Shown here in pieces: positions 33,244 through 45,162 of a stretch of 64,000 nucleotides of DNA. Origin of the DNA: Pachyseris speciosa. Lineage: Eukaryota > Cnidaria > Anthozoa > Scleractinia > Pachyseridae. The notes under the pieces were generated by a model, which was not told the DNA's origin, did no database searches, and saw nothing but the letters and a program-made list of their open reading frames with translations. Positions within the stretch are counted from its first letter, which is position 1. Each line of letters opens with the position of its first letter. A program made the translations under genes and the position numbers. The stretch lies in contig JAEMWC010000001.1 in NCBI GenBank assembly GCA_016490735.1, positions 4,551,052-4,615,051 on the forward strand, read 5' to 3'.

Positions 33244-34060
33244 TTACAGAAGAAAAAGTTTAAATCGACATTGGTTTTGAAGGTCAGTTTGGCGTGGGTT
33301 CCTTTATTTTTGAACGAAACGAAACGTCAGCAAAATTAAAGCCCATCAATCAGTTGTTCAAGGAAAAGGTGTCAATGAAGCAATTGTTGGACTTGAAGCC
33401 CAGTTTGACTTAAAAAACACGAAACGTTAAAGAGGAAGAATAATGCGAGGAGCTTGACTGTGGTGCGGTGGAAATCAGAAATCATCAGGGCCATGAGTGT
33501 ACAGCGGAAGTCAAAGCCGGCACAAGATGACAAAGATGGCACATACAATATCAGCTATTTTGCTAAAGAATCGGGATCACTGATGCCAGAGTGATGCCAG
33601 GCATCAGTGATGGTAAATGGAGAACATGTTCATGGCAGACCCTTCGGTGTTGAAATGAACTGAAACCAGATCGTACAGACTTGTACTATCATTTGGAAAA
33701 GGATACCTCTTTCCCAAAAGATAGCACAGGTCTGTGCTGTCTGTCTGTTTGAAACTTTGAAAGTCTTTGGAGGATAGCAGTGAATAAGTGTACTGAAATT
33801 GCTGTAAGTGACATAGATAACACTAGGATTCAGCTATTTAGAAGTGATGTCACTTATGTAAGGTGTTTTGGCAGATAGGGTGATCAAGAAGGGGAATTTG
33901 ACTTATCCCATGGGATAGCTTACCTTGGTAATGAAAACGTAGTAGTGGTGGACAGCTCCAGTCATCGAGTGCATTTATTTAGTGGGGAAGGGGATTACCG
34001 TAGTACTGTGTTGAGGGAAATCTTGGTCACCACCTTAGATGTCCTAAAGGTTTATTATAA
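33244..34060 (+). pseudogene. TRIM-NHL copy E (filamin and NHL), heavily decayed
   Basis: Repeats the last ~250 bp of copy D (GFEGQFGVGSF, then GKGVNEAIVGLEAQFDLKN) with a deletion of about 48 bp. It then continues through filamin (EIRNHQGHECTAEVK) and NHL remnants (GDQEGEFDLSHGIAYLGNEN) until about 34060. Stops and frameshifts are frequent. Its NHL part is closest to copy B (both have KESGS and the CRPFGVE/GRPFGVE change). Confidence 0.7.
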
Positions 34061-35788
34061 TAAAGTTTCGATATAACGCGCGCTCCGATTGGTTAAAACA
34101 GCGTGCCTTATGAGAGTACAGATGCACGGGCAGTACGGTGTCACTCCATAGACCCATTTTCCCTCGGTTTTTATTTTGGCTCAGACGTCTTGTACGACCT
34201 AGGAAATGTGTATGAAAACGAGCGGTTAGCCTCAATGGATTTGGAAGTTGTTTCTGCGAGTAACACCACAAACAACAGCATTAAAAATTAAGGATTAAGC
34301 GTAATGTTAAGCGCGTTTTCAGAAGTTGCTGAAGTTGTCCGAGTCACACAGCGACGAGGGCAATTTCAGCAACTTCTGAAAACACAAGTGGTTTTCGAGG
34401 ACTAATTCCAGTTACGTGTTAATAACATAAGGGCAAAATTGTCTCAACACTGCTGAGACACGTCGAAAACCAGTCAGCCAAGCGGAGTAAAATCACTCCG
34501 CTCGCAAAGCAAACGAAAAAACAGTTCAACTAAGCTTAAGCTTACTTCTTAATTTGCGTCCAAACCGAGTGTAGACCATTACTATTTACATCCAGTCGAG
34601 AGATAAATACGAGTTTCAGTCCTGAACAAAAGTAACAACAATTAAACCAAATGTTCAAAGCTGAAATTTATTTAATTCACCTGTCGTTGTAGAGGTTTCC
34701 ATCACTTGAAAAAACACATCCGCTTAAAAACACGCATCGGTAAACATAGCAAAGGGACTGTCCAAAGAAAGTTTGAGCTACTCGTTCCTCCCATTAATGG
34801 TAAACTGTTCTGTGACCCTTTTTGGTGAGCTGCAAGATGCCGTGGAATCATCATTTTGTTTTCAACCACACAATCCCGCTACGCCGGGCGCCATGCAAGC
34901 GATCCAAGTTTTAAGCTTTTCACAAATAAAATCTTTTGCATTTTTTTTTTCACTCGAAAATTCACCCTCCTGAGTGTCTTTTAAAACTAGCTCTTGATCA
35001 TTACGCCTTTTTTAGCGAATGCATGAGCCAAAATACCGCCGAATTTCTCGGAACAATTTGCTTTTTGATCGCGATTTTACACTAAAACACACCTTGCACT
35101 TTGATGGTTTCTGAACTTTGATGGTTTGACATTTTGACAGCTTTGGTCGTGTTTAACCAATGAAATGTATTGAGCCATTCTAACAAGGATTGTGATTGGT
35201 CTGTTTTGGCGTGCCTTATGAGAGGACAAATGCACGGCTGACGCCACTCTTAGGATTTGGAAAATAAAGTTTTCCGAAAATTTTAGCCGAAATGCGTGAG
35301 GAAATTAAGAAATTCTTTATTATAAAACAAATAAAAAATCCTTAACCGTGCTTTGTTCTGTTATAAGGCACTCAAGGAAGTGACGAGAGCACTCAAGAAG
35401 TAGTTAGAAGCACTCGCCTGCGGCTCGTGCTTCTTCCTACTTCTTTCGTGCTCTCGTTAATGGGAATGAATGGCTGCTTTCTTGCTTTTTCGGCCTCCCA
35501 AAGGTGGAAACCAAACAAATCGAGTAAACACACGAAGGGGTGCATTTTGTTGACGATGTAACCCGCGATGTAGGTTGCCCGAAAATATATTTTTAAGTTT
35601 AATCTTTTATTAGAATGCACGTCAAAGGTACTGCTTCTTAGAGGTTTTGTATTTCTCATCTCCAGCTCAGGAAGGTGTTTATCCAAGTTTCATCTCTCTT
35701 TTACATTAACAAAATTCAATCTCTATGTACATGTGAACTTTGTTTTCATTTCTTGTTTTATATAAAACTGTCTGTGAGTGCATTTTAG
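34061..35788. other. Intergenic repeats between TRIM-NHL block and MIEAP-like gene
   Basis: No gene. Visible structures: a hairpin at 34311-34383 (GTTTTCAGAAGTTGCTGAA arms), a hairpin at 35386-35456 (CGAGAGCACTCAAGAAGTAG arms), and a repeated GCGTGCCTTATGAGAG(T/G)AC segment at 34103 and 35211 suggesting two related element copies or one element with direct internal duplication. Confidence 0.6.
35606..35611 (-). promoter_or_regulatory. Candidate poly(A) signal of the MIEAP-like gene
   Basis: AATAAA on the - strand, 178 bp after the stop codon at 35789. It is the nearest canonical hexamer I found downstream. Use is inference. Confidence 0.35.
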
Positions 35789-38700
35789 TCATGTGACCAC
35801 GGTTCCCCTATAGAGCACGTGACCAGTTTGTGAGTCAATCAAAGCTGGCCACACGTGATACTTGATAACAACAGACTTCACATGGGAGGTCACAAAACGC
35901 CCATAAAATTTATCTGAGAACTCCGTGCCCTCGTACTCGATGCTCATTGGTGGAACTTGAACCGCCAGCATCCAGGACAAACGCACGCATTCATCTATGT
36001 ATTCTTTTAACTTGGCGCAGTTTTGTAGCTCGGGAAAATCGTACAGGGTACTCCATAGCTGTCTGCTTACATCCTGCAGAGTGTCAGAAAAATGAAACAG
36101 TAATCCGGCGCTGGATTCTAGAATTAACGGCCCCTACTGCTTTACTTACTAACTAACAGGACCAAGAAAGTGCAACATTCAGGAAGCAAATGGAACATAA
36201 AGCTGCTGGATCTGTTTCTGCTAGTTTGTTATTTTTTTGTATTTGTTTCGTCTGCTGTTTTGGCAGGGAACGTTATCCCTGGTTGGCCGTTAAGTTTGGG
36301 GAGGGCGGTATTAGGTTTGGGAATTACTTCTTCCTGAAGAAGGAACACATTTCCCCACACGAAGATGAAGGCCGTTTTGGAATTCTTCGTTACTTAGCAA
36401 TGATGACACGCTCTGATGCAGTGGTTGAGTCAATATACGTGTTAAGCGTAGCTGGTTTAGCATTGATTTCTAAAGGAGAACTCGATCCTTTGTGAGTTGT
36501 ATGTCTCCACCCGACGAAGGAGAGACGCAAGGATGAAGTTGGTCCTTGCCATGTTTCAGCACCAGTATTGCAATATGCACTATTAGATATACAGAATATT
36601 GCATGACCGCGCGGTGATACGAAATTTCTCTTCGAGTGTTGAAAAATATTTTACTACATGTAGTGAGCGCAGCGAACGAGTGAAATATTTTCAATACGCG
36701 GAGAAGAGGCACTTTTCGTATCTCCGCGCGGCCATGTAATGCTCTATTTATTATATAAACACCAATGAAATACCAAACCATTTAAATTTCGCTCCGAAAG
36801 GCGCGAGCTTAGCAACGGGTGATCTTTTCACGTGTGAAGACGTGTTTTCGCGTGAAAGCTCACCTGGTGTTTCATTGGTATTTATAAAATAAATTCATTT
36901 TACCAGATATCCCAAAACCTACCCTTTTGATGCTGTCGATTTTCAATCGCGCGCCTGTCCGTCTAAGGTAGTCAGTAATCCTGTCTTGTATCTCTTGTGC
37001 ATGCTCCTCTTTCTTCTTGTCATCCGGGATATCTAACACTTTCTTAAGTTTGCGTTGCTTTTCTACCAGTGCTTGTTGTACAGTGCGATATGCTACCTGT
37101 GGATCGATGCAGACACCGACAGTGAACAAGAACAGAAAATTGATGTACCGTCTGTAACTTTTTTTCGCAAATAACAAGACAGACAAAAACTGATCTAAAT
37201 AGGTCTTTCTCGTCACGTCGTTTGATATGGATGTTGAAGGGCATTAACGTATCTGTTGATGTGGGTGTTTTCGTTTGGATTACCACACAACAGGGAGGTG
37301 CTAACGGGAACAAGGCTTGTCTAACTAAACATTCCTCAATTTTGGTCCAAGGCCGACAACACAGCACTTGAAGCCGACTTTCAAAAAACGCCACTCTTTT
37401 GACCTAAGGTGCACAAACCTCAAAATATTAGAAATGAAAGATGAGAAATGCCACAAAATAAGAGAATAGAGCATTGCCTTCCGGAATAGGCAACTTAACC
37501 TTTTTTCCTGCAGAAATGCTTACCGTCTTTGGCAGGCGTAACAGACAAACTGGACAGTAAACTGACACGCACTCACCACTAAAACTGAGAAGAGGATTTT
37601 GTTTTTGATGTCTCCGCTGCCGTCCAGTTTTTCCAAAGATTCCACCTGATCAAGCTCGTCCATGGCGTCCAGCCTCGTTTGTGTGTAGAGGTTATCATAG
37701 CGCTCAATCAGAGCAGACGGCCGGCATTCACCCGCTGATAGGTCCTCAAATTTCCCGCCTTTTTTGAGCTGTCTCTGCGCCTGGTCTTGTAGCCTAAGCG
37801 ATGTGTTTAAAGAGAAATATACCAATCAGTCTACGAGGCGAACAACTGCTTCGGTTTTTCAGTTCAAAGCTGGCTGAGAAAATCTTTACGCAAATGTTGC
37901 TACGAAAGCTGTGTCCATCGTTCTTACAGTCTTAGTCAGCTCGTTCCACTTTCCTTTCTCAAGAAAGTTACCTATTTAAAATGGTATCTTTGCTCGAGAT
38001 AGAGTTGCCAGGGTCTCCTTAGTTTCATGTTTTGTTTGCTGACCTTTTGTCTTTGACGTTTGGAACTCTTGGAATGGTTGCGTAAAATTCTGTACTTAAA
38101 TACAGCTGATTCTGGCCCAATACGGACACTAAAGGGACATGGAAAAGTGTCCGTATGGCCCTGGTGTCCGTAATAAGCATGCTCTTAGAACAAACGTCAA
38201 ATACACATTCAGCAATACAAAGATTAAAGCATACAATTAAGAAGAAATATAACGATGTTTAATGTCTTGTTCAAAACGTAGACACCTTACGCTCAATCAA
38301 ATAGTCTCGCACCAAACGTGTACGTCGTACGAAATCATTTAAGTTCGTCCGTAACTTTGCTCTGCAGTGACATTTCAAATTGTATTTCAGCCGGACGGCG
38401 TAAATATTAGATAAAATCTTTGGAGGGCTGTTTACAAATGAAAATGCAGTATGCAGTATTAAGTGCGCAGACAAACGGTGTCTGTAAAGCGAGGTTAACT
38501 TTGTATGAGAGCGTGTCACTCGGGTTAAAGAAAAGTGTCTGTTGTCCGTATGAACCAGTGTCCGTATTAAGTGGGCCAGCGTAAGAGAACATATACGAGC
38601 TTTTCGTTCGGGACAAACAGAACTGTCCGTAATCAGCGGTGTTCCACTTTTGTAAGACTCGTCCAAGTCAGTGACAACCAAATGCCCCTCCTCCTCCCCC

Positions 38701-41700
38701 GCCCCAATGTTACCTGTCCGTCAGACTTTCTTCCCTTTTTCTCAAATGCTGAACCATATCCTGTGCTGCTTTTAGCTCCTTCTGTTTTTCTTGGAGTTGT
38801 TTTTGGTGGTTGAACTTTTCGTCTGTCTGTTGTTGTGTTCCTTTTGTCCGGCTGACCTTTGGACTCGGGTGCCAGCCCTGTGTTGACTCGACTTTCTCCT
38901 CGTGGTCAGTCTCACCCGAGCTAGTGCCTGTACTTAGAGCTGAAAATTCTGCAAGGAAATCAAATATGATTGTCGCTTACTACGCCGTTCAAGTCGAACA
39001 ATTTTTAAGACTGAGACATATCGAGCTTTCAGCAAACTTTGCTATAATGTCTCCCTGAAAAACCGGAAAGTTATGCACATGTCATCGGCTTCCCCGTGGG
39101 GTCGACCCCCGGGCCTACCAGGGAGATATGTGGGGGAATACAAAGGGATGGACGGGATTCTTTGCCCGAGGGTAGGGGAAAATCTTGACAATGTTCTACG
39201 ATCAAAGATTAGGGGGTGGGGGAATTCACAAGTTTGAAAAGGATGTCAAGGGAATTTTCTGCTGAGAGACACCTAACCCAGGGGACTTTGTCTTGAGAGA
39301 TTCCCCGACCCCCCGGGGAAATTCCTAAAGTTTGCTTGACTGATTTTACAATCCCCCTGGTTAGCCCGGGGTTGACCCCACGGGGAAGCCGATGACATGT
39401 GCATTAAACTGGAAAAATCAGAAGCTTTCATTTTAAGATATCGTGCTTGGAAGCAAAACAGGAGTAAAATCCCTATTCTGTTCCTTCGTTCGTTCATTAG
39501 TCATCTACGAATGCTCGTTATCCAGAATGTAAATACAGTTTCTTGCCAAGACGCTTTGATTTGAAGTCCCCTATTGTGAGGTAGTCTTGTTGGCACCTCT
39601 CTTAAATGTCTGAGTTCCTTGGTGTGACATCCTCCTGACAAGTTTACCGGGAAGGGCAGAATGGATAAAACTCCTATTCAAGGTGTTAGCTCAAGAATGT
39701 GGTGGTGCTTAGATCTGACCAGGCATAGACGTGCCAGTAATCCGTGAGACACATCACCTTTAAGTCAGATTTAGTATGACTTCGTTAAAATGCATTGGAG
39801 CTTCCTTTTGAAAAGGCCGACGAGAAGAATGCACCTCGAAACTAACGTAACAAAGGACAGCGTTACCTGTTTCGTCCAGTTGCGTGACAGTATCAAACAC
39901 ATCTGATCCCTCCTCACTGATGTCACCAGACTCTGATCCGCTGGCCACCGTGTGAGTGATGGTGGGCACCTTTGGTTTTGCATCTGCCTTCAATGACTCC
40001 TCAAGCAGTTGTAGCACCAGACGATGGCCGTGGTGGAATCTTGCGAGTAGTGGTAACACTTTTTCGTCTCGTGATATGTTGAACTCCTTTCTAAGTTGAT
40101 TCAGAAGTTGAAGGACCTTAATCAAAATGGAAAGTTTGTTGAGGTAATTTCAAAATTTATGAAGTAGAAACTGAAGTGATCTTTTGTCAGTTCATGGCTA
40201 GTAAGCTTAAGTCTTACGTTTGTTTTACTTTATGCATCGTGTCATCAAAAATTTAAATAATATCCCCAGCTGATAATTTTAAAAACTTTGTTTTCAAGAG
40301 ACGCAAATGCATTTAATTTCCGCGACAAAATTGTATTGAACAAAATGCTTTGAAGTAATTATGAAATATAATAATCCATTAGAGCAATTTTTGAAATGTA
40401 ATCAGCCATTTTTTTTTTTTCGTCTGATAAGGCTTTGTGACGCATCGGGTAAACGTCTTGGCCTCGTTGGTAAAACGTTTACTGAGTACCGCATTGTAAA
40501 TGAATAATATATTTTGTCCATGAAGTTATTGCTTTCGATGAAATATTGGGCCAGGCTTAACAATGTTGGTTTAATGCCGGATGACGCTTCGCCACACGCT
40601 CAATGTTCAGGTTATATTGCTGAAACGTTGAGTCGGTGCTTCAAAATATGATTAGCTTGATCAGAAGCGTATATTTCAGGCCGCAGATCCAGACGTTATC
40701 CGGCAGACTGGTTCTCAGCGTTTTACGGAAATCGGTCAGATTTTTAAAGGTGGATTTCAGTTTAAGAATAAAGAACTAGTTTTCGTGACAATCAAGAAAG
40801 ACTTAAAGGGGCAGTGTCACGCTATTTGTACCATCACTTAAGCTTAAAACTGTCAATGCATCAGTGGAAACCTTAAAATAATGGTCTACTTTTGCTGCCA
40901 AAGACTGTAGTACTGCATTGACACCATAAATATCTGTATTCCATGTAAGATGACGAGGATGGAAATGGATTGAAATTTGAAAAAACTTGCCAGTTTTTTC
41001 AAAATTTCAAGCTATGCATTGAAAAATCACCGAAAAAATTATTATGGTTAGCTCTTCTTGCTAAAATCTCATTGGAATTCATCTTGTTGATTCTATAGAA
41101 GCATTTTTTGCACGATAACAGATATAAGGCAGTAATTTTGGCAGAATTGAACCCAAAACAGCAAAAATCCCGGTGACAGTGCTCCTTTAATTGCATCCGT
41201 TCTGTTGAACTGTGAATTGCTTTGAAACCTTACGTTGCAGAGTCCGTCAAGATATTTGATATCCCATCTGTTACAACTGTATGAAGGACGTGTTGCCAGG
41301 CGATTCAAGACAAACTTAGGAATAAAATGTCCCTAACAGAACTGGCTTCGCTACGAACACGACATTCAATTGACTATTTATGTAAGAAAGGAATCCTACA
41401 GAACGTAAACTATGCCCGTCGAACCCCACCCCTACAAAGAATTCGAGCTCTGGTCCTGAAATCATGGGAAAGCGCCTGGTGATTGGGGAAAGTTTATAAT
41501 CTGGACGAGAATCGGTCAGAAAAACAACGAGACACGTGCACAAAACATGAACCGAGACCAGCGGTATTACCCCCTCCCCGGTCCGAGGAACAATCTTTCA
41601 GCCTCATAGCAGAGCAATCTTCACAACGTTGTTAAAGGTCTGAGAGTACAGAAGATAGCTCTGTTAATTAATCGTTCTATTCTTTTTTGTTGATTCCAAA

Positions 41701-41866
41701 GAATAAGTTCCTTGTAAGATCGATGTTTCAGTTTTCGACATAGGACTGACCACCATCAGTACAACCAATGACTAAGAACATCTGAAAGTTCGCCAGTAAT
41801 CAAGTACTATGGTGTGTTGGACCATATTTGAAATTTATTTTTTAGTGTAAGTAATAAAACATTTTA

Positions 41867-41919
<53 letters not shown>

Positions 41920-42411
41920 CTTCACATGTGAAGATAACATGTTATCTTCACATGTGAAGAGATCACCGTCGTTATGGTTACATAATAAATCGTATGTTGT
42001 GCATTGAGTCAGACAGTGGGAGCAGTCAGGAAAATTGAACCATGAACATGTGAACAGTGAGTTGAACGGTAAATCAGTTACAAAATGAATTTGAGAAACC
42101 TTTACGCTTTCTTTTGTTTCTAATATTTGTAATTACATCTTATAAAGTACTTTGTTTTTGCTCTTTTGGCTTTGAACGATTTTCTCGCGCTTTGTCTTTA
42201 TTACATTAGACGAGAGTAACTGTTAGTTTTTGACGTCTAGAAGTGGTCAAAAATATTGTTGTTTACAACTGGCTTTCCTCGGAATCTAGAATTCTAGGGG
42301 CCATCATTTTAGACTTTATCAAATGAATTTGGTTTTCGTCCATGTACTTCTTCCATGTTTAGTAACGACACGTTCTACTTTAAGACCATTGAAAATATTA
42401 AAGTAAAATGG

Positions 42412-42455
<44 letters not shown>

Positions 42456-42458
42456 GCC

Positions 42459-42489
<31 letters not shown>

Positions 42490-42530
42490 GTCAACTCGAT
42501 ATCTCACTCGTTCGCTGCGCTCACTCGTGA

Positions 42531-42577
<47 letters not shown>

Positions 42578-44130
42578 CATGTAATATCCTCTATGTATGT
42601 TAATTAAACCTCTAGTAATGTATAATGTATAGTATTTCTGAAACAATTTCTGAGAAGATTTTCAGGTTGATTTCTCACCCAGCATCCGGTAAATAAGAAC
42701 TTGATCAGCCTGAACCTCGAAATCATAGGTTCCTATATGCCAATGCGGGCGTTTACGTTTCTGCTAGATCTGTTCAGATTCTTTAGTTGAAAATTTCTCA
42801 CGAATGTTTAGGGAACGGAAAAATTATCGAAGAATTTCCGAAGTGCTGTTGGTATTTCGAAAATATTCTTGCTGGAGTTATCCTGGCGAAAGTTTTAAAT
42901 TACACTTCCTGAAGTAACCTTTTTTCTTTCCATCCGAATTTCTGAGGAACTTCAAACGGGCCGTTAAACCTGCCAGGTGGCTAATCTGAATTCGCTTTTA
43001 AAAAAAGCTCTGAAAACTGCATGAAGAAACTAACAAGCAAATGAAAACAAAGCAAACTAAAAAGGCAACCATGGTAAACAACGACGACAACAACAAAGAG
43101 AAATGGGTTTTACCTCTTTATCGTGGTTTATTCGTGTTTCTAGCTTGTCGATCAAATCATTTATCAGGAGTTTCTCTCTTGAATTAATCTGCACTGCACT
43201 CAACAACGACTCATTAAAAAAGAGCCTCTCCTCGATAGCTTTCCCCGATAGTTTCCTCATGTAATGAGTGGTTTTATCATCTAAATCTGCCTTTCTGTGC
43301 CCTGAAATGGCGGAAGAGGATTCGGCGCTGTTAATTGGCAAATTCAACAGTACGTCGGTGAGATTCTGCAAGGCGGATTGGTAATGATTCACTGCGCGTT
43401 CTATCTCACACTTCAAAGCCTCGTGCATCTTCATGTAATACGTCGCAGATGACCTTGTAATTGTTTCCAGTAATGCGTGCTCTGAAAATCCGCTCAGAGC
43501 CTTTGAAAACTGCTCCGTTCTCTGAAAGAGCCGTTCATGAAGTGTTTCGTCCATTTGGATGCACACTTTAAAGATGATCTTCATGTGTTCTCTCGAACTC
43601 GCGCTAGCGAAAGTTTGGTTGTTGTATTTGAGAACGTCAACGAAATATCGAACCAAGTGATGGACAAAATCGTCGCCGCTGCATCCGTGATCGGGAAGTC
43701 GTCCTTGCCTGTCGTAAAATATCTTTGAATAGAGCGCAGCCAACGCAGCTAAACTGCTTGGTATGTCAGCGTGCAGGCTCTCAATCGATAAGTTATCTAA
43801 AACGAGGACTAGAACGTCCCCAGGAACTTGATTAACTATTCGAATAAGTTCTTGGTATTCTTTCCTCTCAATTCGCAAGTTTATCTTTCCAATAATCTTT
43901 AGAACCAGCATCTTACCGTCTTCTAAACAATCTTGCTGCGATTTTGATACCGTAGTGTCAAAACTTCTTCTCCCACGGCTAGTTTTTCTTGGCGGTTGTA
44001 AAGAATCGTTCAGGGCATAATCTGGAAAAGAATTAGACCAAATTTGCCGCGACGTAGAACTGGTGGGTGACAAACTTGTTCGACTCTTTGACATACTGCT
44101 TTCTCGAATACTAATTAGCGAATCCAACAT
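35789..44130 (-). CDS. MIEAP-domain (mitochondria-eating protein, SPATA18-like) gene, 6 exons
   Basis: 725 aa. Exons on the - strand: 44130-43114, 40116-39867, 38948-38714, 37793-37577, 37096-36923 and 36073-35789; all have GT-AG borders and matching phases. Vertebrate SPATA18/MIEAP acts in mitochondrial quality control. Exon 1 (339 aa, Ser-rich start then helical, for example GKMLVLKIIGKINLRIERKE) is unlike SPATA18 and unrecognised. Exons 2-3 are acidic, then coiled coil (KQLQEKQKELKAAQDMVQHL). Exons 4-6 match the MIEAP C-terminal domain: RYDNLYTQTRLDAMDEL, DVSRQLWSTLYDFPEL, CVRLSWMLAVQVPPM, and KYHVWPALID with a Gly-x-Val-Thr end, as in SPATA18 (YHVWPAL...AVT). Direct orthology to SPATA18 is not certain, since many invertebrates have several MIEAP-domain genes. 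Confidence 0.8.
36583..36893. mobile_element. Composite hairpin MITE in a MIEAP-like intron
   Basis: One half (36590-36745) is a hairpin whose centre is AGTGAGCGCAGCGAACGAGT. The other (36749-36893) has inverted edges TTTATTATATAAACACCAAT and its near complement. The same two modules recur at 41866-42588. Confidence 0.65.
38112..38580. mobile_element. Inverted-repeat element with GTGTCCGTAT motifs
   Basis: CTGGCCCAATACGGACAC at the left is mirrored by CGTATTAAGTGGGCCAG at the right, and TGTCCGTA occurs repeatedly inside near both ends. It lies in an intron of the MIEAP-like gene. The open frames are not gene-like. Confidence 0.55.
39074..39403. mobile_element. MITE, TIR TGCACATGTCATCGGCTTCC, TSD TTA
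   Basis: 330 bp. The outer about 40 bp are inverted copies that continue into CCCGTGGGGTCGACCCC. TTA flanks both ends (39071-39073, 39404-39406). It shares the TGCAC terminus and GGGG/CCCC-rich subterminal sequence with the 596-bp element at 44478, so the two are probably one family. Confidence 0.85.
40807..41186. mobile_element. MITE with TTAA target duplication (Kolobok/piggyBac-like)
   Basis: 380 bp. The ends AGGGGCAGTGTCAC and GTGACAGTGCTCCT are inverted with one difference, bounded by TTAA on each side (40803-40806, 41187-41190). TTAA duplications are known for piggyBac and Kolobok; the AGGG start fits Kolobok better. It sits in the first MIEAP-like intron. Confidence 0.8.
41866..42588. 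mobile_element. Composite inverted-repeat element and hairpin MITE
   Basis: TATTATATAAACACCAGTGA at 41868 is mirrored near 42416-42441, enclosing about 550 bp. Directly behind it lies a nearly perfect hairpin (42446-42588) with centre CACTCGTTCGCTGCGCTCAC. The middle also has the palindrome CTTCACATGTGAAG twice (41935, 41950). The modules match those at 36583-36893, in mirrored arrangement. Confidence 0.7.
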
Positions 44131-44477
44131 TCAATAACCGAGCCATAATTTAGCTCCATTAAGCGGTGTTTCGTTTCCGTTCTATGAGGATCGTAAGCTT
44201 TCCTCAGTGTTAAAAGGTGCGTAGTCTGTGACAGTCTTGATGAACAGATAAGCTCTCATAACACTTTTTACACACATCTAAAACAACAAGCAGACTTTCT
44301 GTGAATGACCAGCAAAATAGGGCAATCCATTCGCTAATGATCTTCAGCTGAAGTTGATATGACCGAAATGTAAATTTCTCTAAGGCTTGTTCTTTCGCAT
44401 TGTTTTGCCACCATGGTGATTAATAAGCAGTGTTTACTTGTCTGCTTCTGTTGACTAAAGCTAAGCCGTATATTTTA

Positions 44478-45073
44478 TGCACCTATCAATGTTAGCCCCG
44501 AGGGGGGCGGGGGAGATACGGGATGGGGTGGGGACTTTGATCCGAAACACAAATTTTGTGTCAAACCTCCCCACCCTTGGGTAAAGTTTCGAGTTCAAAG
44601 TTCCCTACTGTAGGGATTGAGATCGAAGAGGTTGTCCTCTTAAATGCATAAACAATACAAACACTCCATGTTTAAACATCTCAGTTTTTTCTTCTAACAA
44701 CGGGGATAAAAGAACAATGAAAGAAACCTATGGTTTATAGTAACAAAAGATGGGGCAAATTTCATTACCTTTCTTCCTCCATCTTGTTCATGCATCACGG
44801 GGGATTTCTGGGTATTTTCATGATGGCAAGTCTCATATCCAGGCTCTGCTCTGTGGGTTTTCAAGAAGGCAGTATCGCAGCGTGTATTTTACCATGGCAA
44901 ACTTCAAGCTCGGGAAACGATCTTTGATTAAAGTTTGATCAAACTTCCCCAACCTGGGGCCAACATTCTCTTCAAAGTTTTCAAAATTCCCCATCTGAAG
45001 CAGGACATGTCGATCAAAGTCCCCACCCCATCCCGTATCCCCCAACCCCTCGGGACTAACATTGATAGGTGCA
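44478..45073. mobile_element. 596-bp MITE, TIR TGCACCTATCAATGTTAG, TSD TTA
   Basis: About 70 bp at each end are inverted copies, including GATACGGGATGGGGTGGGGA and its complement. TTA flanks at 44475-44477 and 45074-45076. It resembles the 39074 element. It encodes nothing credible. Confidence 0.85.
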
Positions 45074-45103
45074 TTATATGCTCATTTTGTATTCTTTCAT
45101 TGT

Positions 45104-45104
45104 A

Positions 45105-45162
<58 letters not shown>
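45104..45162. repeat. (AAT)n microsatellite
   Basis: About 19 uninterrupted AAT/TAA units. The homopolymeric open frames (poly-Asn or poly-Ile) over it are artefacts. Confidence 0.95.
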
